Source of the DNA: Burkholderiales bacterium
GTDB lineage: Bacteria > Pseudomonadota > Gammaproteobacteria > Burkholderiales > Eutrophovitaceae
Direction of reading: 5' to 3'
NCBI GenBank assembly: GCA_028379895.1
Contig: JAOEKQ010000006.1
Span: 1 to 64,000, forward strand
DNA length: 64,000 bases
The notes below the pieces were generated by a model. The model was not told the origin of the DNA, did no database searches, and worked only from the letters and a program-made list of their open reading frames with translations. The translations under genes and the position numbers were made by a program. This document shows positions 8,258 to 17,647 of the stretch, piece by piece (position 1 is the first letter of the stretch; the number at the start of each line of letters is the position of its first letter).

Positions 8258-10048
8258 CTACTGGATAATACGCCGATGGTAGAGGTACCAGTCCGCCATC
8301 AGTAAGATCAATGTCACGGCACCGATGAGAAAAGAAAGAGAATATCCGTTTAGCACCGGGTCAACAAAGTTTTTTGAGAGTTCTAAACTCGGCAAATTAG
8401 ATTTATTGATATCGCTAAAGCGTCGGTCGAGTTGGCTGACTGAGACCCTAAGAGGGCCATTTGATGAAAACCCTGTAAATAGACCTGTCTCACGAGTATG
8501 AAAATAGGCGCTTCCGTCGGCGAACCATAAAGGAACATCAACACCGTCAATTCGGTAAACCTTTGTTATGTCGCCAGGAAGTCTAATAGTGCCCGGCTTC
8601 GAATTTAGAATTGGAGGCTCATCCACCAGCCATGTAATTGAATTAGACAAAAAGATCGGAAAGTCTGCTAGAAGAGCAAGATTCGATTTATCAAGATCAA
8701 AACCAAGCAAAATATTCTTAACAGCACCGGGAACAGCAACAGCTAATACGCCTTCACCCTCCGTTGTAAGTAAGGGATCAATGCCATCAACCGGTTGAAA
8801 TACAATTCCCGATTCAATTAACAGATCAGTCATTGGTATGTTCCGTAAAACCGGGTGAATGGCGCCTGTCTCAACTGAAAGTTGCGAACTTCTAATTGGT
8901 ACAGTCGGAATGTCCGACCAATTAGCTGAATTAACACCAAAAAATATAGCGGGTATAGGAGGCTTTCGATCTACAGAGACTCCGTCAAAAACCAATGCAT
9001 CGAATTGGAGCTTATCGGCTTCAAGGCCTTGATAATCGGGATAAGTTAAGGAAGTAAGAACAACACGCGGCATTAAACCAAGCAAAGTGAGCATCTTTGA
9101 TTCTGAGTTATTAGAGACTAAGCCTACACGAACCTGCCTCTTCGCTGTGATATACCCAAAAGCCACATCGTCTGCATTAAAAAGATCCATATTTGACACG
9201 ACAGAGGCTTTTACCGGTCCACTCTCAAAATCAGTTACGTCAAAAATTTGAGTTAGTTTTTCGTAGGGCGCGAGTTCAACTTGCCTAGTGACCAATCGAG
9301 ACTTAGTCTGAGTCAATGCTACCTCGATGACTTGAGATTCACTCCCACCGTTCACAACTTCAATAAACGCCTGTCGTTGCTGTGTATTGCTGGGCACTGC
9401 AGCAAAAGATAGTTGAGTAATACCCACGTTAGGAACAGGCTGAAACACAGATACAACAGTGAAATCTTCCGGAACACTGCCGATCATGACCCCATCAGTG
9501 TAGATAAATTTTCTTGACACATTGATGGTTCCTACCTGAGAGGGTACTAGGGGATCTAAACTACTACCTACATTAAGACTTTCAAGAGTTTTTGTTGCTT
9601 GTGAAATTGACCCAAAAGACGGTGTTGTGATTTGTCTTTGAGTATCCACCAACATGACTTGCATATCTTTCGATAAAGAATTCAGATAGCCCATTAAGGA
9701 GTCTTTCGCAACATTAAACCGACTCGTTCCGTCTTTAGTTAAAGCGCCCATTGATGGAGCGTTATCAAAAATAATTAGAGATCGGTCGTCAGTTTGACCA
9801 TTGGTTACAGGACGAAAAGCAGCGAACAAAAGGCAAGCCGCAATCAACATAGACAACAATAACGATAACCACCATCGCCAGCGCTCATTAATCGCTCGTG
9901 ACGACCCAAGAATCCGCTTCCAGATAAGATTCGATGGCATCAAGCGATTTAGCACTGGAGGCCGCAAAAAAAACAGCAGAACTACCAACCCTATTAAGCC
10001 AGATAACAAAAAGAAAAAAAGAGGACTTGAAAGCGCAATCGAAGTCAT
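8258..10048 (-). CDS. BatA/aerotolerance-type membrane protein with degenerate VWA
   Basis: 596 aa. The N-terminus is a BatA-like aerotolerance-regulator domain: TM helices at about 7-28 and 58-78 separated by a short loop with the typical LxPSNLIW segment. A VWA-like fold follows, but its MIDAS reads D95-N-A97-P-S99, so the first Ser ligand is Ala, and metal binding is doubtful. A long extracytoplasmic beta-rich part leads to a C-terminal TM helix (SFLIGAVTLILLMADWYL). Its ATG overlaps the stop of the DUF58 gene (ATGA), indicating translational coupling. It probably pairs with the double-VWA protein encoded next. Confidence 0.75.
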   Translation of the reverse strand: MTSIALSSPLFFFLLSGLIGLVVLLFFLRPPVLNRLMPSNLIWKRILGSSRAINERWRWWLSLLLSMLIAACLLFAAFRPVTNGQTDDRSLIIFDNAPSMGALTKDGTSRFNVAKDSLMGYLNSLSKDMQVMLVDTQRQITTPSFGSISQATKTLESLNVGSSLDPLVPSQVGTINVSRKFIYTDGVMIGSVPEDFTVVSVFQPVPNVGITQLSFAAVPSNTQQRQAFIEVVNGGSESQVIEVALTQTKSRLVTRQVELAPYEKLTQIFDVTDFESGPVKASVVSNMDLFNADDVAFGYITAKRQVRVGLVSNNSESKMLTLLGLMPRVVLTSLTYPDYQGLEADKLQFDALVFDGVSVDRKPPIPAIFFGVNSANWSDIPTVPIRSSQLSVETGAIHPVLRNIPMTDLLIESGIVFQPVDGIDPLLTTEGEGVLAVAVPGAVKNILLGFDLDKSNLALLADFPIFLSNSITWLVDEPPILNSKPGTIRLPGDITKVYRIDGVDVPLWFADGSAYFHTRETGLFTGFSSNGPLRVSVSQLDRRFSDINKSNLPSLELSKNFVDPVLNGYSLSFLIGAVTLILLMADWYLYHRRIIQ

Positions 10049-10923
10049 CGAAACATACCCTCTTTCTTTAATGACGTCAGTGCTGAGGTTTCAAAATTCT
10101 CGTCGGTTCGCAACGAGACGTATCCCCACCCTGAGCGTTTAAAGAAGGTCTCTGTATCCCTTAGATGCCTATCAAATTCTGAACGATAAGCGGCTAACGT
10201 ACTATCGGTTACATGAGCACTAAGTGCCTCACGTGTCTCTGAATCAACTAAAACCACGTGCCCATCAATATTTGGACTCTCTTCCTCCGGATCAATAAGA
10301 TGCGTTGCAAAAACCTGATGGCCATACTGGAAAATCGGACGAAAGCTTTCCTCCAGCTGTTGCTCAAGTAAAAAATCAGAAATAACAAACACCAGACCAC
10401 GGGTACGTCCAGCACCAAAATAGTTACGGAAAGTATTTCCTAAGTGAGTTTCACCTTCGTTTTTTAAGGACTCCAGAAAGTGCATAGCGCGCCACATTTG
10501 ATTTTTACCTCTCCGACCTGGCATCTCTTTAACCACGCCTTCCGAGAAGGAAATTAAACTTACGCGATCATGATTCAAGAGCCCCACATATGCCAACACC
10601 GCCGCAAATTTTTTAGCCATTTCGAATTTACCCGAATCATCTCTCCCCATTGACGCGCTGTTATCGACAAGAATATAAATTGGGGTGTCTGCCTCTTCTT
10701 CAAACATACGCAACACAAGCCGATCCAAACGCATGTATGTGGCCCAATCCAAATTACGGACATCATCGCCCGCGGAGTAAGGTCGATAATCCGCAAAAAT
10801 CATACCAACCCCAGTTCTTCTGGACCTATGCTGTCCGCGTAAGTGCCCGGCAACTGGCTTACGCAACAGCAAAGATATGCCGTCTAACCGACGCATAAAT
10901 TCTTTACTTAAAAGAGTCGACAT
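10045..10923 (-). CDS. DUF58 family protein
   Basis: 292 aa. Classic DUF58 signature around residues 46-62 (DYRPYSAGDD..R.LDW..Y.R) followed by a VWA-like core with intact D87-x-S89-x-S91 (LVDNSASMG). No transmembrane helix is seen, so it is probably cytoplasmic or peripheral. DUF58 proteins are near-universal partners of MoxR AAA+ ATPases. Here the moxR-like gene ends 58 bp upstream and the BatA-like gene overlaps the stop codon. Function is inferred from this context: an adaptor or substrate of MoxR chaperone activity. Confidence 0.88.
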   Translation of the reverse strand: MSTLLSKEFMRRLDGISLLLRKPVAGHLRGQHRSRRTGVGMIFADYRPYSAGDDVRNLDWATYMRLDRLVLRMFEEEADTPIYILVDNSASMGRDDSGKFEMAKKFAAVLAYVGLLNHDRVSLISFSEGVVKEMPGRRGKNQMWRAMHFLESLKNEGETHLGNTFRNYFGAGRTRGLVFVISDFLLEQQLEESFRPIFQYGHQVFATHLIDPEEESPNIDGHVVLVDSETREALSAHVTDSTLAAYRSEFDRHLRDTETFFKRSGWGYVSLRTDENFETSALTSLKKEGMFR

Positions 10924-10981
10924 ACATCTTTAAAATTATTCTCTGATCAAGATTTCGTTACAGGCTTCATTGAACTACTGA

Positions 10982-11977
10982 TTAACTTTTAGGCAACTCA
11001 ACGAATCGTACTATTTCCTCAAGGATATGATCGGGATCCACTCTCTCAGCTTCAGCCTCAAAGTTAACCAGAACTCGATGCCTCAACGCTGGCAAGGAAA
11101 CCGCTTTAATATCATCAACACTTACATGAAAGCGATCATTGAGCAGCGCGTTTACTTTTGCACCAAGAATCAGTGACTGCACACCTCGAGGACTCGCCCC
11201 AAACCGAACGTACTTTTTCGCCAAATCGTGACCCTCACTGCTTTCAGGATGAGTAGCAAGCGTAATTGCAATGGCGTATTGCATAACCGGCTGAGCGACG
11301 GGAACAGCACGCGCAATTTCCCTCATTTCTAAAATTTCAGCTTTATCGAGCACATGTGAAGCCGTGAGGTCATCCTGCTGAGTCGTTCGTTCAACGATTG
11401 TTAATAAGTCAGCAGCCTCAGGAAAATCCAACCGAAGCTTATATAAAAATCGATCCATTTGCGCTTCCGGAAGTGGATAAGTTCCCTCCATTTCAATCGG
11501 ATTCTGAGTCGCTAGAACAAAAAATGGCTGGTCCAACTTGTGTGTTGACCCACCGGCCGAAACACTATTTTCTTGCATTGCCTCGAGAAGTGCGGATTGT
11601 GTCTTAGGAGTAGCTCGGTTAATTTCATCTGCGAGTAATATGTTCGTAAATACGGGGCCTCTTTGAAATTCAAATGATTTTTTACCTTCATCAGTCTCCC
11701 TAACTACGTTAGAGCCAATGATATCTCCAGGCATCAGATCTGGAGTGAATTGAATTCTTGAAAAACCTAAATCTGTGGCATCAGACAAAGTTTGCACCAA
11801 CTTCGTCTTTCCTACGCCAGGGATTCCCTCTAACAAAACATGTCCACGAACCAGTAAACACGTTAAAACATTCGAAATCACTTCTCGATTACCTACAATA
11901 ACTTTCGAGACCTCATCAACTACCTGAGAGAAACGATCCTGAAAAATTCGCACCTGTTGCTCTACACCTGACGTCAT
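10982..11977 (-). CDS. MoxR family AAA+ ATPase
   Basis: 331 aa, the usual MoxR length. Walker A GIPGVGKT at 51-58; Walker B with the MoxR-type LLADEINRA and the following PKTQSALLEAMQE; sensor ATQNPIE; and the arginine-finger region LPEAQMDRFLYK. MoxR ATPases act as chaperones that mature or activate VWA-containing complexes. The start ATG overlaps the TGA of the upstream membrane-protein gene (ATGA), so at least five genes from 13569 down to 5674 read as one operon. Confidence 0.92.
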   Translation of the reverse strand: MTSGVEQQVRIFQDRFSQVVDEVSKVIVGNREVISNVLTCLLVRGHVLLEGIPGVGKTKLVQTLSDATDLGFSRIQFTPDLMPGDIIGSNVVRETDEGKKSFEFQRGPVFTNILLADEINRATPKTQSALLEAMQENSVSAGGSTHKLDQPFFVLATQNPIEMEGTYPLPEAQMDRFLYKLRLDFPEAADLLTIVERTTQQDDLTASHVLDKAEILEMREIARAVPVAQPVMQYAIAITLATHPESSEGHDLAKKYVRFGASPRGVQSLILGAKVNALLNDRFHVSVDDIKAVSLPALRHRVLVNFEAEAERVDPDHILEEIVRFVELPKS

Positions 11978-13569
11978 CTATTATTTCCTTCATGAATTTC
12001 TAAAAAATATTGTTGAACTGATTTTCTCTGTTCTACAGACACAAACTCACCGTTAATCACATCAGATTCATCATAGGTAATCGTATCAAGCCCTCGAACC
12101 ATTTCCGCACGGGCCTTTCCCTGTTTACTCGCTTGAAACTCCCAATCAGAATCCCCACTATCAATACTTTCATCGCCTTCAACTTCGGTTTTTTCTAACC
12201 GCAACACAGCATCCAAACGCTTGGTCATTCGACCCTCAAGTGCTAGTGCGGCCGCATGGCCCTCTGGCGCTCCTGTGGAACTCCCGTCATCGCCTTGATC
12301 TTCTTCGGTTGCGGTTACCGAACCACGTCTAAAGAGTGAGCCACCAGTCATATCATTATTACCCGCATCAGGCGAAGGTGTTCCATTACCGGCTTCTGCT
12401 TGATCCGAAGTTGCCGATCGACCACCGTAATCCGCCGCACCGGTCTGCGCCATACCGATACGCTCTCCTGCACTCTCCATTCTAGAGGCGGCAGTATTGG
12501 CTCGTTCCTGTGACTCCATATCTTGTTGCGCTTGCTCTAGATTTTCAATTAACCGAGTAATATTTCGTGGATCTGGCGGCTGTGTCTCATTCATGAGGTC
12601 TCGAGCGGCATCGCCTATTTCGGCAGAGGATATATTTTCACCTCGTACGGTTGCTCCGGCTTGTTGATCGTCGATGCCTAAATTTTGCTCACCATCTGCA
12701 AGCGCCGCGATTTGCTCCTGCTTTTCTTTTAGCAAGACGATCGCCTCCTTGATGTTGCCTTGTTCTAAAGCTCTACCAACGCCCTCAAAACCATCCTGCT
12801 CCATGAGAAGCTTCGAAAGCTTAGATAAACCCTCCCGAGTCATAACAGCATCCATGTTAATTTGATCAAGAATTTCACGCGCCTTTTTCAATGCCTGTTG
12901 TTTCGCCTTAAAGCTTATATCGTCCCTCGTTAAGACTGCAAGTGCGTCATTAATTTCTTCAACATTCGAAGAATCTTGCAATTCAGCCACCGTCTTTGTC
13001 ACGGCATCAACGTCAATGCTTGAGGGGCTCTGAAGCACTAATTCACTTTTTTTTGCAACAACAATGTTTGACACCCCCACCCAGGTAATAAGCAAAGCCA
13101 CGAGCGCTATACCTGCAACTTTACCGCTTTGGGGAAAAGAAACAGGTGCAATAACATTCGCGTCAATCGACTTAACTTTTTCAGCCGCCCGATTTAGATG
13201 AGTCGATACGAAGGCTTCCTCAATCCCGCCTAGCCGTTTGTCCGATTGTAAAAACCACATTGCGCTCCGCAACTCATCTTTTAGGCCTAAGCGCTCATCT
13301 GCAAATTCTGCCGCATCAACATCGTTGATAATCGACCATGATCGATACAAAACAGCCACTAATACAACAATGATTGAAACTATGATGCCGATCAAGTGCC
13401 ACTCGGACACATTAAAATTAAAGGGTAGTAGAAGCACCAATAAACCAGAGCATGCAAACAAGAGCGTAGCCAAAACAAATCCGAGCTCACCGAGAGCACG
13501 ATTTAACTTGAGGTTTCGTGCAACGTGAGTCACAAGTTGATTAATTTTTGGTCGGCTATTCAGTCTCAT
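11974..13569 (-). CDS. Membrane protein heading the MoxR/VWA operon (DUF4175-like, tentative)
   Basis: 531 aa from the ATG; an in-frame TTG two codons earlier is possible. The N-terminal third carries three hydrophobic segments (about 30-50, 60-78 and 150-170). The remainder is hydrophilic, helical and charged, with Gln/Glu-rich stretches (about 260-390) and a low-complexity Gly/Asp/Ser section (about 390-450). A sequence resembling a sigma70 -10 (TACAAT) lies only 9 bp before the ATG, so the leader would be very short if that is used. Its position directly upstream of MoxR, with an ATGA overlap, matches large membrane proteins found in such operons, but I do not recognise a defined family with certainty. 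It is divergent from the sulfatase-like gene. Confidence 0.7.
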   Translation of the reverse strand: MRLNSRPKINQLVTHVARNLKLNRALGELGFVLATLLFACSGLLVLLLPFNFNVSEWHLIGIIVSIIVVLVAVLYRSWSIINDVDAAEFADERLGLKDELRSAMWFLQSDKRLGGIEEAFVSTHLNRAAEKVKSIDANVIAPVSFPQSGKVAGIALVALLITWVGVSNIVVAKKSELVLQSPSSIDVDAVTKTVAELQDSSNVEEINDALAVLTRDDISFKAKQQALKKAREILDQINMDAVMTREGLSKLSKLLMEQDGFEGVGRALEQGNIKEAIVLLKEKQEQIAALADGEQNLGIDDQQAGATVRGENISSAEIGDAARDLMNETQPPDPRNITRLIENLEQAQQDMESQERANTAASRMESAGERIGMAQTGAADYGGRSATSDQAEAGNGTPSPDAGNNDMTGGSLFRRGSVTATEEDQGDDGSSTGAPEGHAAALALEGRMTKRLDAVLRLEKTEVEGDESIDSGDSDWEFQASKQGKARAEMVRGLDTITYDESDVINGEFVSVEQRKSVQQYFLEIHEGNNR

Positions 13570-13664
13570 AATCAATCAATTGTATACCATGTGTTACCTT
13601 ATAATAATGAGCAATATAACTAAGCACCCAAGGAAGGCTCAACTAATCTGATGTACCTAGCTCC

Positions 13665-15098
13665 ATGACTTCTAATCGAATTTCGCGATTGATTATATCT
13701 GCAGTCACATGTGTCGCATGTATAAGTTACATCACTTACGCTGGGTGGGCAAAGGGAAGTGATCGGCCCCATATCATTTACATTTTAGCCAACGATTTGG
13801 GTTGGAGGGATGTCGGGTTCCATGGCGGGCGTGTGCCGACGCCCCATATCGATGCGCTTTCGAATTCAGGAGCCCGTTTAGAGAGCTTTTACACGCTACC
13901 CTACTCGTCATCCACTCGAGCCGCGCTTCTCACGGGACGTTACCCATATCGGTTCGGCCTTCAAACTAGTTCAATCCTATCTTGGAGCACTTATGGGCTT
14001 CCAAAGGAGGAACGGCTTTTGCCTCAGGCGCTGAATATTGCTGGTTATCGCACAGCAATGCTAGGTTCTTGGCTACTTGGGCACGCCGAAAGGAAGCAGT
14101 TACCAACTCAACGCGGGTTTGATTATTTCTACGGCAATCTCAGTCCAGTGGGAGACCATTTGCAGAAAGTTAATACCATTGGACTCACAGATTGGTTTGA
14201 AGGCGAGAAACAAGTGACAGAATTTGGATATGCGACTGATTTAATTGGAAATAAGTCTACAGAGCTCATTTATGCACATGAAATATCAATACCACTTTTT
14301 ATGATGGTCAGTTTCCCTTCACCAGGGGTACCGCTTCAAGCGCCAGAACAATTAACTACGAAACACGGTGAGATTAAAGATAAACCGACTCGAACTTACT
14401 TAGCGATGGTCTCCCAGATTGATGAGGCGATTGGAAAGATCATTGAAGCACTAGATAAAAAGCAAATGAGAAAAGACACAATTGTTGTTTTTCATAGTGA
14501 TAATGGTGGAGCGGTCAAACGCAAATACCTGTCTGGAGACGGTGATGTAGAGCAAACTGTAAGCGATAATGGTCCATTTAGGTCTGGAAGTGGGTCACTG
14601 TACGAAGGAGGATTGAGAGTGCCGGCCATCATATCTTGGCCGGGACGAATACAACCCATCATATCCACTGAACGAGCGCATATTACCGATATGTACACGA
14701 CATTACTTGAGATTGCGGGAGCATCTTTGAGCAAAAATGATCAAGTAAAACCAATTGATGGCATCAACATATTACCTGCTCTTTTGGAAAATCAGCTACT
14801 TCCACAGAGAACCTTGATACTCAATGTTAATGAATTTGGCGGTGCCGTTTTAAAGAGCAATTGGAAACTAATCAACATAAGTACGCTCCCCACTCAAACT
14901 GAGCTATATGATATCGAAAACGATCCTTCGGAAGAATTTAATGTCGCGCGACAATACCCAGAAATCGTGAGGGAGCTATCAGCAACGCTACTGGAGGCAT
15001 CCTGGGAAATGGTACCTTCACTTTACTTAGAGGACTTATCCAAACCCAGTAGTTATCGAACACCTATGTTTTGGGGCGAAAATCCGCAACGACCATAG
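13665..15098 (+). CDS. Secreted sulfatase-fold protein, probably catalytically dead
   Basis: 477 aa with an N-terminal signal peptide (about 1-30). The fold is that of an arylsulfatase B-type S1 sulfatase: DLGWRDVGFHG, ALLTGRYPYR, FHSDNGG, LYEGGLRVPAIISWPGRI and the C-terminal ELYDIENDPSEEFN are all present. The catalytic residues are not. The formylglycine motif CxPxR reads S81-S-S83-T-R85; the metal pair DD reads N43-D44; GKWHLG reads GSWLLG (Lys and His lost); the HTPLQ His is Gly in PGVPLQ; and the Lys before WEGG is Ser. Only D44, R85 and the DN of HSDNGG remain. The frame is intact over full length, so it is a pseudoenzyme rather than a pseudogene. It is divergent from the MoxR operon (about 95 bp between starts). 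A binding role is possible; true sulfatase activity looks unlikely. Confidence 0.85.
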   Translation: MTSNRISRLIISAVTCVACISYITYAGWAKGSDRPHIIYILANDLGWRDVGFHGGRVPTPHIDALSNSGARLESFYTLPYSSSTRAALLTGRYPYRFGLQTSSILSWSTYGLPKEERLLPQALNIAGYRTAMLGSWLLGHAERKQLPTQRGFDYFYGNLSPVGDHLQKVNTIGLTDWFEGEKQVTEFGYATDLIGNKSTELIYAHEISIPLFMMVSFPSPGVPLQAPEQLTTKHGEIKDKPTRTYLAMVSQIDEAIGKIIEALDKKQMRKDTIVVFHSDNGGAVKRKYLSGDGDVEQTVSDNGPFRSGSGSLYEGGLRVPAIISWPGRIQPIISTERAHITDMYTTLLEIAGASLSKNDQVKPIDGINILPALLENQLLPQRTLILNVNEFGGAVLKSNWKLINISTLPTQTELYDIENDPSEEFNVARQYPEIVRELSATLLEASWEMVPSLYLEDLSKPSSYRTPMFWGENPQRP

Positions 15099-15160
15099 AT
15101 ATTTTTGCATTCCAAAACACGATCAATAGTATCAGTAGAACTGAGTCCAACAAACGAGAT

Positions 15161-16510
15161 TTACTTATCTCGAGTCTCGGATTCAGACTCTTTTTGTGTG
15201 GGATCATTCAGAAACTGGTCGGCTAATGCGCGATAAAGTGGTTTACGGCAAACGACCTTCGAACAACCTGCCGCCAGTAGCGATGTCGCCATCAGAGGAA
15301 CAATCATATCGTGGTTATCCGTCATCTCCATCACGATTACGAACGCGGTAACAGGGGCCTGAACCACGCCCGCGAAGTATGCAACCATACCCAATACAAC
15401 AACAGCGCCCACAGGAACATAAGGAATAATTTGGGCAATATTTTGGCCAAGCCCAGCGCCAACGGCTAACGAAGGTGCGAACACGCCACCAGGTATACCG
15501 CTGACATACGACACTAAAGTTGCCAGTAGTTTAAGGATACCAAACGACTCGGGAATTTCACCGGTACCCTCGAGAATCATTCTTGCCTCATGGTAGCCTG
15601 TGCCATATGTTGAGCTTCCTGAAAATGCGCCGATCACCGCGAGCAAAAAACCACAAAATGCCGCAAAAATGACAGGGTTTGTTTTAGCGAAGGTACCCAT
15701 CTTGCCTGGAATACCACGCGATATGAAAATCAACAACTGACTGAAAATGCCCCCCAGCACCCCACCAATCACACCGCACAAGATCACTGGCATCCAAGCG
15801 CTGGCGCCGTTAAGAATGGCTGACGTTGTGCCAAAATAAGTATAGTCACCCAACCACCAAATTGAAACTATTCCCGCAACAATGACGGAAGTGAGTACCG
15901 TACCGCTAGTACGGCTCTCATAATTCCGACTCATCTCCTCGATTGCAAACACTATTCCTGCTAGAGGAGTATTAAACGCAGCTGCGACACCAGCCGCTCC
16001 GCCCGCAAGTATCAATCCACGCTTTGTCTCAATTCGTGAAAACCGAGTAAACCGCCCGAGAGACTGCATAATCGAAGCACCAATCTGAACTGTTGGGCCC
16101 TCGCGACCGACCGAAGCCCCTGAAAAAAGACCAATCACTGTTAACAGAAACTTGCCTAAAGCTAGGCGTATGGATAAGTAATATCCTCTGCGCTCCTCGT
16201 TTTCAGTATTAATTGCGGCTATAGTTTGTGGGATCCCGCTTCCCTGAGATCCAGGGAAAAATTTTCGGGTCAACCACACGACGAGTGCTAATCCCGCTGG
16301 ACCGACAAAAAACGGTAACAAAGGAGAAAACTCTACCACTATTTGATGTAGCGAATTAGCGTATTCAGCACTGATGGCAAACGCAATTGCCACGACACCA
16401 ACAAGGACAGCGCCAATCCAAAGTACAAAACGTCTGAGCCAAAGACGTGGGCTAAGCCACGCATGCCTACCTCTCCTGATCAGACTTGGAGGTACAACCC
16501 TATTGAACAC
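15161..16510 (-). CDS. clcA: CLC-family chloride/proton antiporter
   Basis: 449 aa integral membrane protein. CLC signatures are all visible: GSGIPQ (Cl- site), GREGPTVQIGA carrying the gating Glu, GIPGGVFAPSLAVGAGLG, and KPLY near the C-terminus with the Tyr that coordinates chloride. The internal proton-pathway Glu is present in the FAIEEM segment, which argues for H+/Cl- exchange rather than a channel. There are no C-terminal CBS domains, as in the short bacterial ClcA type. It ends 62 bp from the convergent sulfatase-like gene; no operon partner is evident. Confidence 0.9.
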   Translation of the reverse strand: MFNRVVPPSLIRRGRHAWLSPRLWLRRFVLWIGAVLVGVVAIAFAISAEYANSLHQIVVEFSPLLPFFVGPAGLALVVWLTRKFFPGSQGSGIPQTIAAINTENEERRGYYLSIRLALGKFLLTVIGLFSGASVGREGPTVQIGASIMQSLGRFTRFSRIETKRGLILAGGAAGVAAAFNTPLAGIVFAIEEMSRNYESRTSGTVLTSVIVAGIVSIWWLGDYTYFGTTSAILNGASAWMPVILCGVIGGVLGGIFSQLLIFISRGIPGKMGTFAKTNPVIFAAFCGFLLAVIGAFSGSSTYGTGYHEARMILEGTGEIPESFGILKLLATLVSYVSGIPGGVFAPSLAVGAGLGQNIAQIIPYVPVGAVVVLGMVAYFAGVVQAPVTAFVIVMEMTDNHDMIVPLMATSLLAAGCSKVVCRKPLYRALADQFLNDPTQKESESETRDK

Positions 16511-16780
16511 GTGATCCCAATAAGAACAACAGTGCTACGAACTCCTCTGCTTCGTCGACACCTGAACGATTAAAGATTGTCAAAACGTTTTTTTCATGTG
16601 GACAAAGTCCAGAACCTTAAAAATTTATTTACAAAAAAGTCACACGTTCCGACTTCTCACTACTGTACAGCAATCAAGTTTTTTTGAATATCAGAAAAAA
16701 TAATTTAGCGTATTGAGGTTGTCACCTATTGAAAAGTGACTGGCCCAACTGAAGATCCTAGTTTTAATCGGACTATTACA

Positions 16781-17647
16781 TCAGTCAATTTCTCTTATCA
16801 GACGAAATCCAAGGTCATCTGCTCGAGAGCCTAAAAATCTAAAACGATCTGATTCATATAAATAGTAAGGCTCGTTATTTAACCATGAGCCCCCTCTAAA
16901 ACCCCTCAACGAACAGTCCCCAGCAACCCAGGGTCTCCCATCTTGGGGTGCACCACGCCAATCAGGACTGGCACAATCGTCAGTCCACTCGGATACATTA
17001 CCGATCATGTCATGAACACCAAACTTGTTGGATTCAAATTGCCCTACAGGAGCAAACTCTTGAAAACCATCTGAGCAAGGAATAAAAGCTTCTCCGGATT
17101 GGTATTCCTGGTCTGCATACTGATCATAAGTATTAGCAATGCTGCAAAGCTCTTTCGCAGAGATACCAAAAAACCGATTCATACCTAATCCAGCTCGTGC
17201 GGCATACTCCCACTCAGAATTAGACGGCAACCGGTACCTAAAACCAGTTTTATTCGATAGCCATTTCGCAAATCGATTCGCTTCTGACCAGGTCACATTA
17301 AAAACGGGTAAATTTACCTGAAGCGATTTACTCAATTCAAGCTGAGGACAGCCGTTATCGATTACACATGCGTGCCAATGCGCAACTGTAGTCTCATATT
17401 TACCTATCGCAAAAGTATATGAGAATGTAACTGGGTAAAAGTAGCCCTCATCGTGAGGATGCCCGGGCCCCCAAGGAGCAACCCTCATATTGAAAGTTCC
17501 ACTAGGTATCTTGACCATGACTGGACATGTCTCGCAATCGCGGAATACGATTTCTTCGCCCAGAACCGACGAACAAAAAGTAATTGCGAAGATGGCAAGG
17601 ACACCAACGTTTTTCGGTAAAAGCGCTCCATAGTACATTACTTTCAA
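16781..17647 (-). CDS. Periplasmic FGE/SUMF1-fold protein without the catalytic cysteines
   Basis: 288 aa. A signal peptide (hydrophobic VGVLAIFAITFCSSVLG, about 14-30) is followed by a formylglycine-generating-enzyme (DUF323/SUMF1) fold: VKIPSGTFNM, PVFNVTWSEANRFAKWLS, YRLPSNSEWEYAARAG, GVHDMIGNVSEWT, FRGGSW and a terminal LGFRLIRE. In true FGE the GGS segment contains two copper-binding cysteines; here those positions are N257 and Y262. Formylglycine generation is therefore unlikely. Many family members have other or unknown roles, such as ligand binding. It is separated from the pseudo-sulfatase by clcA and is a single-gene unit. A Met three codons downstream (MYYGALL) is an alternative start. 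Confidence 0.8.
   Translation of the reverse strand: MKVMYYGALLPKNVGVLAIFAITFCSSVLGEEIVFRDCETCPVMVKIPSGTFNMRVAPWGPGHPHDEGYFYPVTFSYTFAIGKYETTVAHWHACVIDNGCPQLELSKSLQVNLPVFNVTWSEANRFAKWLSNKTGFRYRLPSNSEWEYAARAGLGMNRFFGISAKELCSIANTYDQYADQEYQSGEAFIPCSDGFQEFAPVGQFESNKFGVHDMIGNVSEWTDDCASPDWRGAPQDGRPWVAGDCSLRGFRGGSWLNNEPYYLYESDRFRFLGSRADDLGFRLIREID

Noticed and set aside
16599-16611. TGGAC-AAA-GTCCA dyad upstream of clcA as an operator
   Set aside because: A 5-bp arm is too short to support without conservation data.
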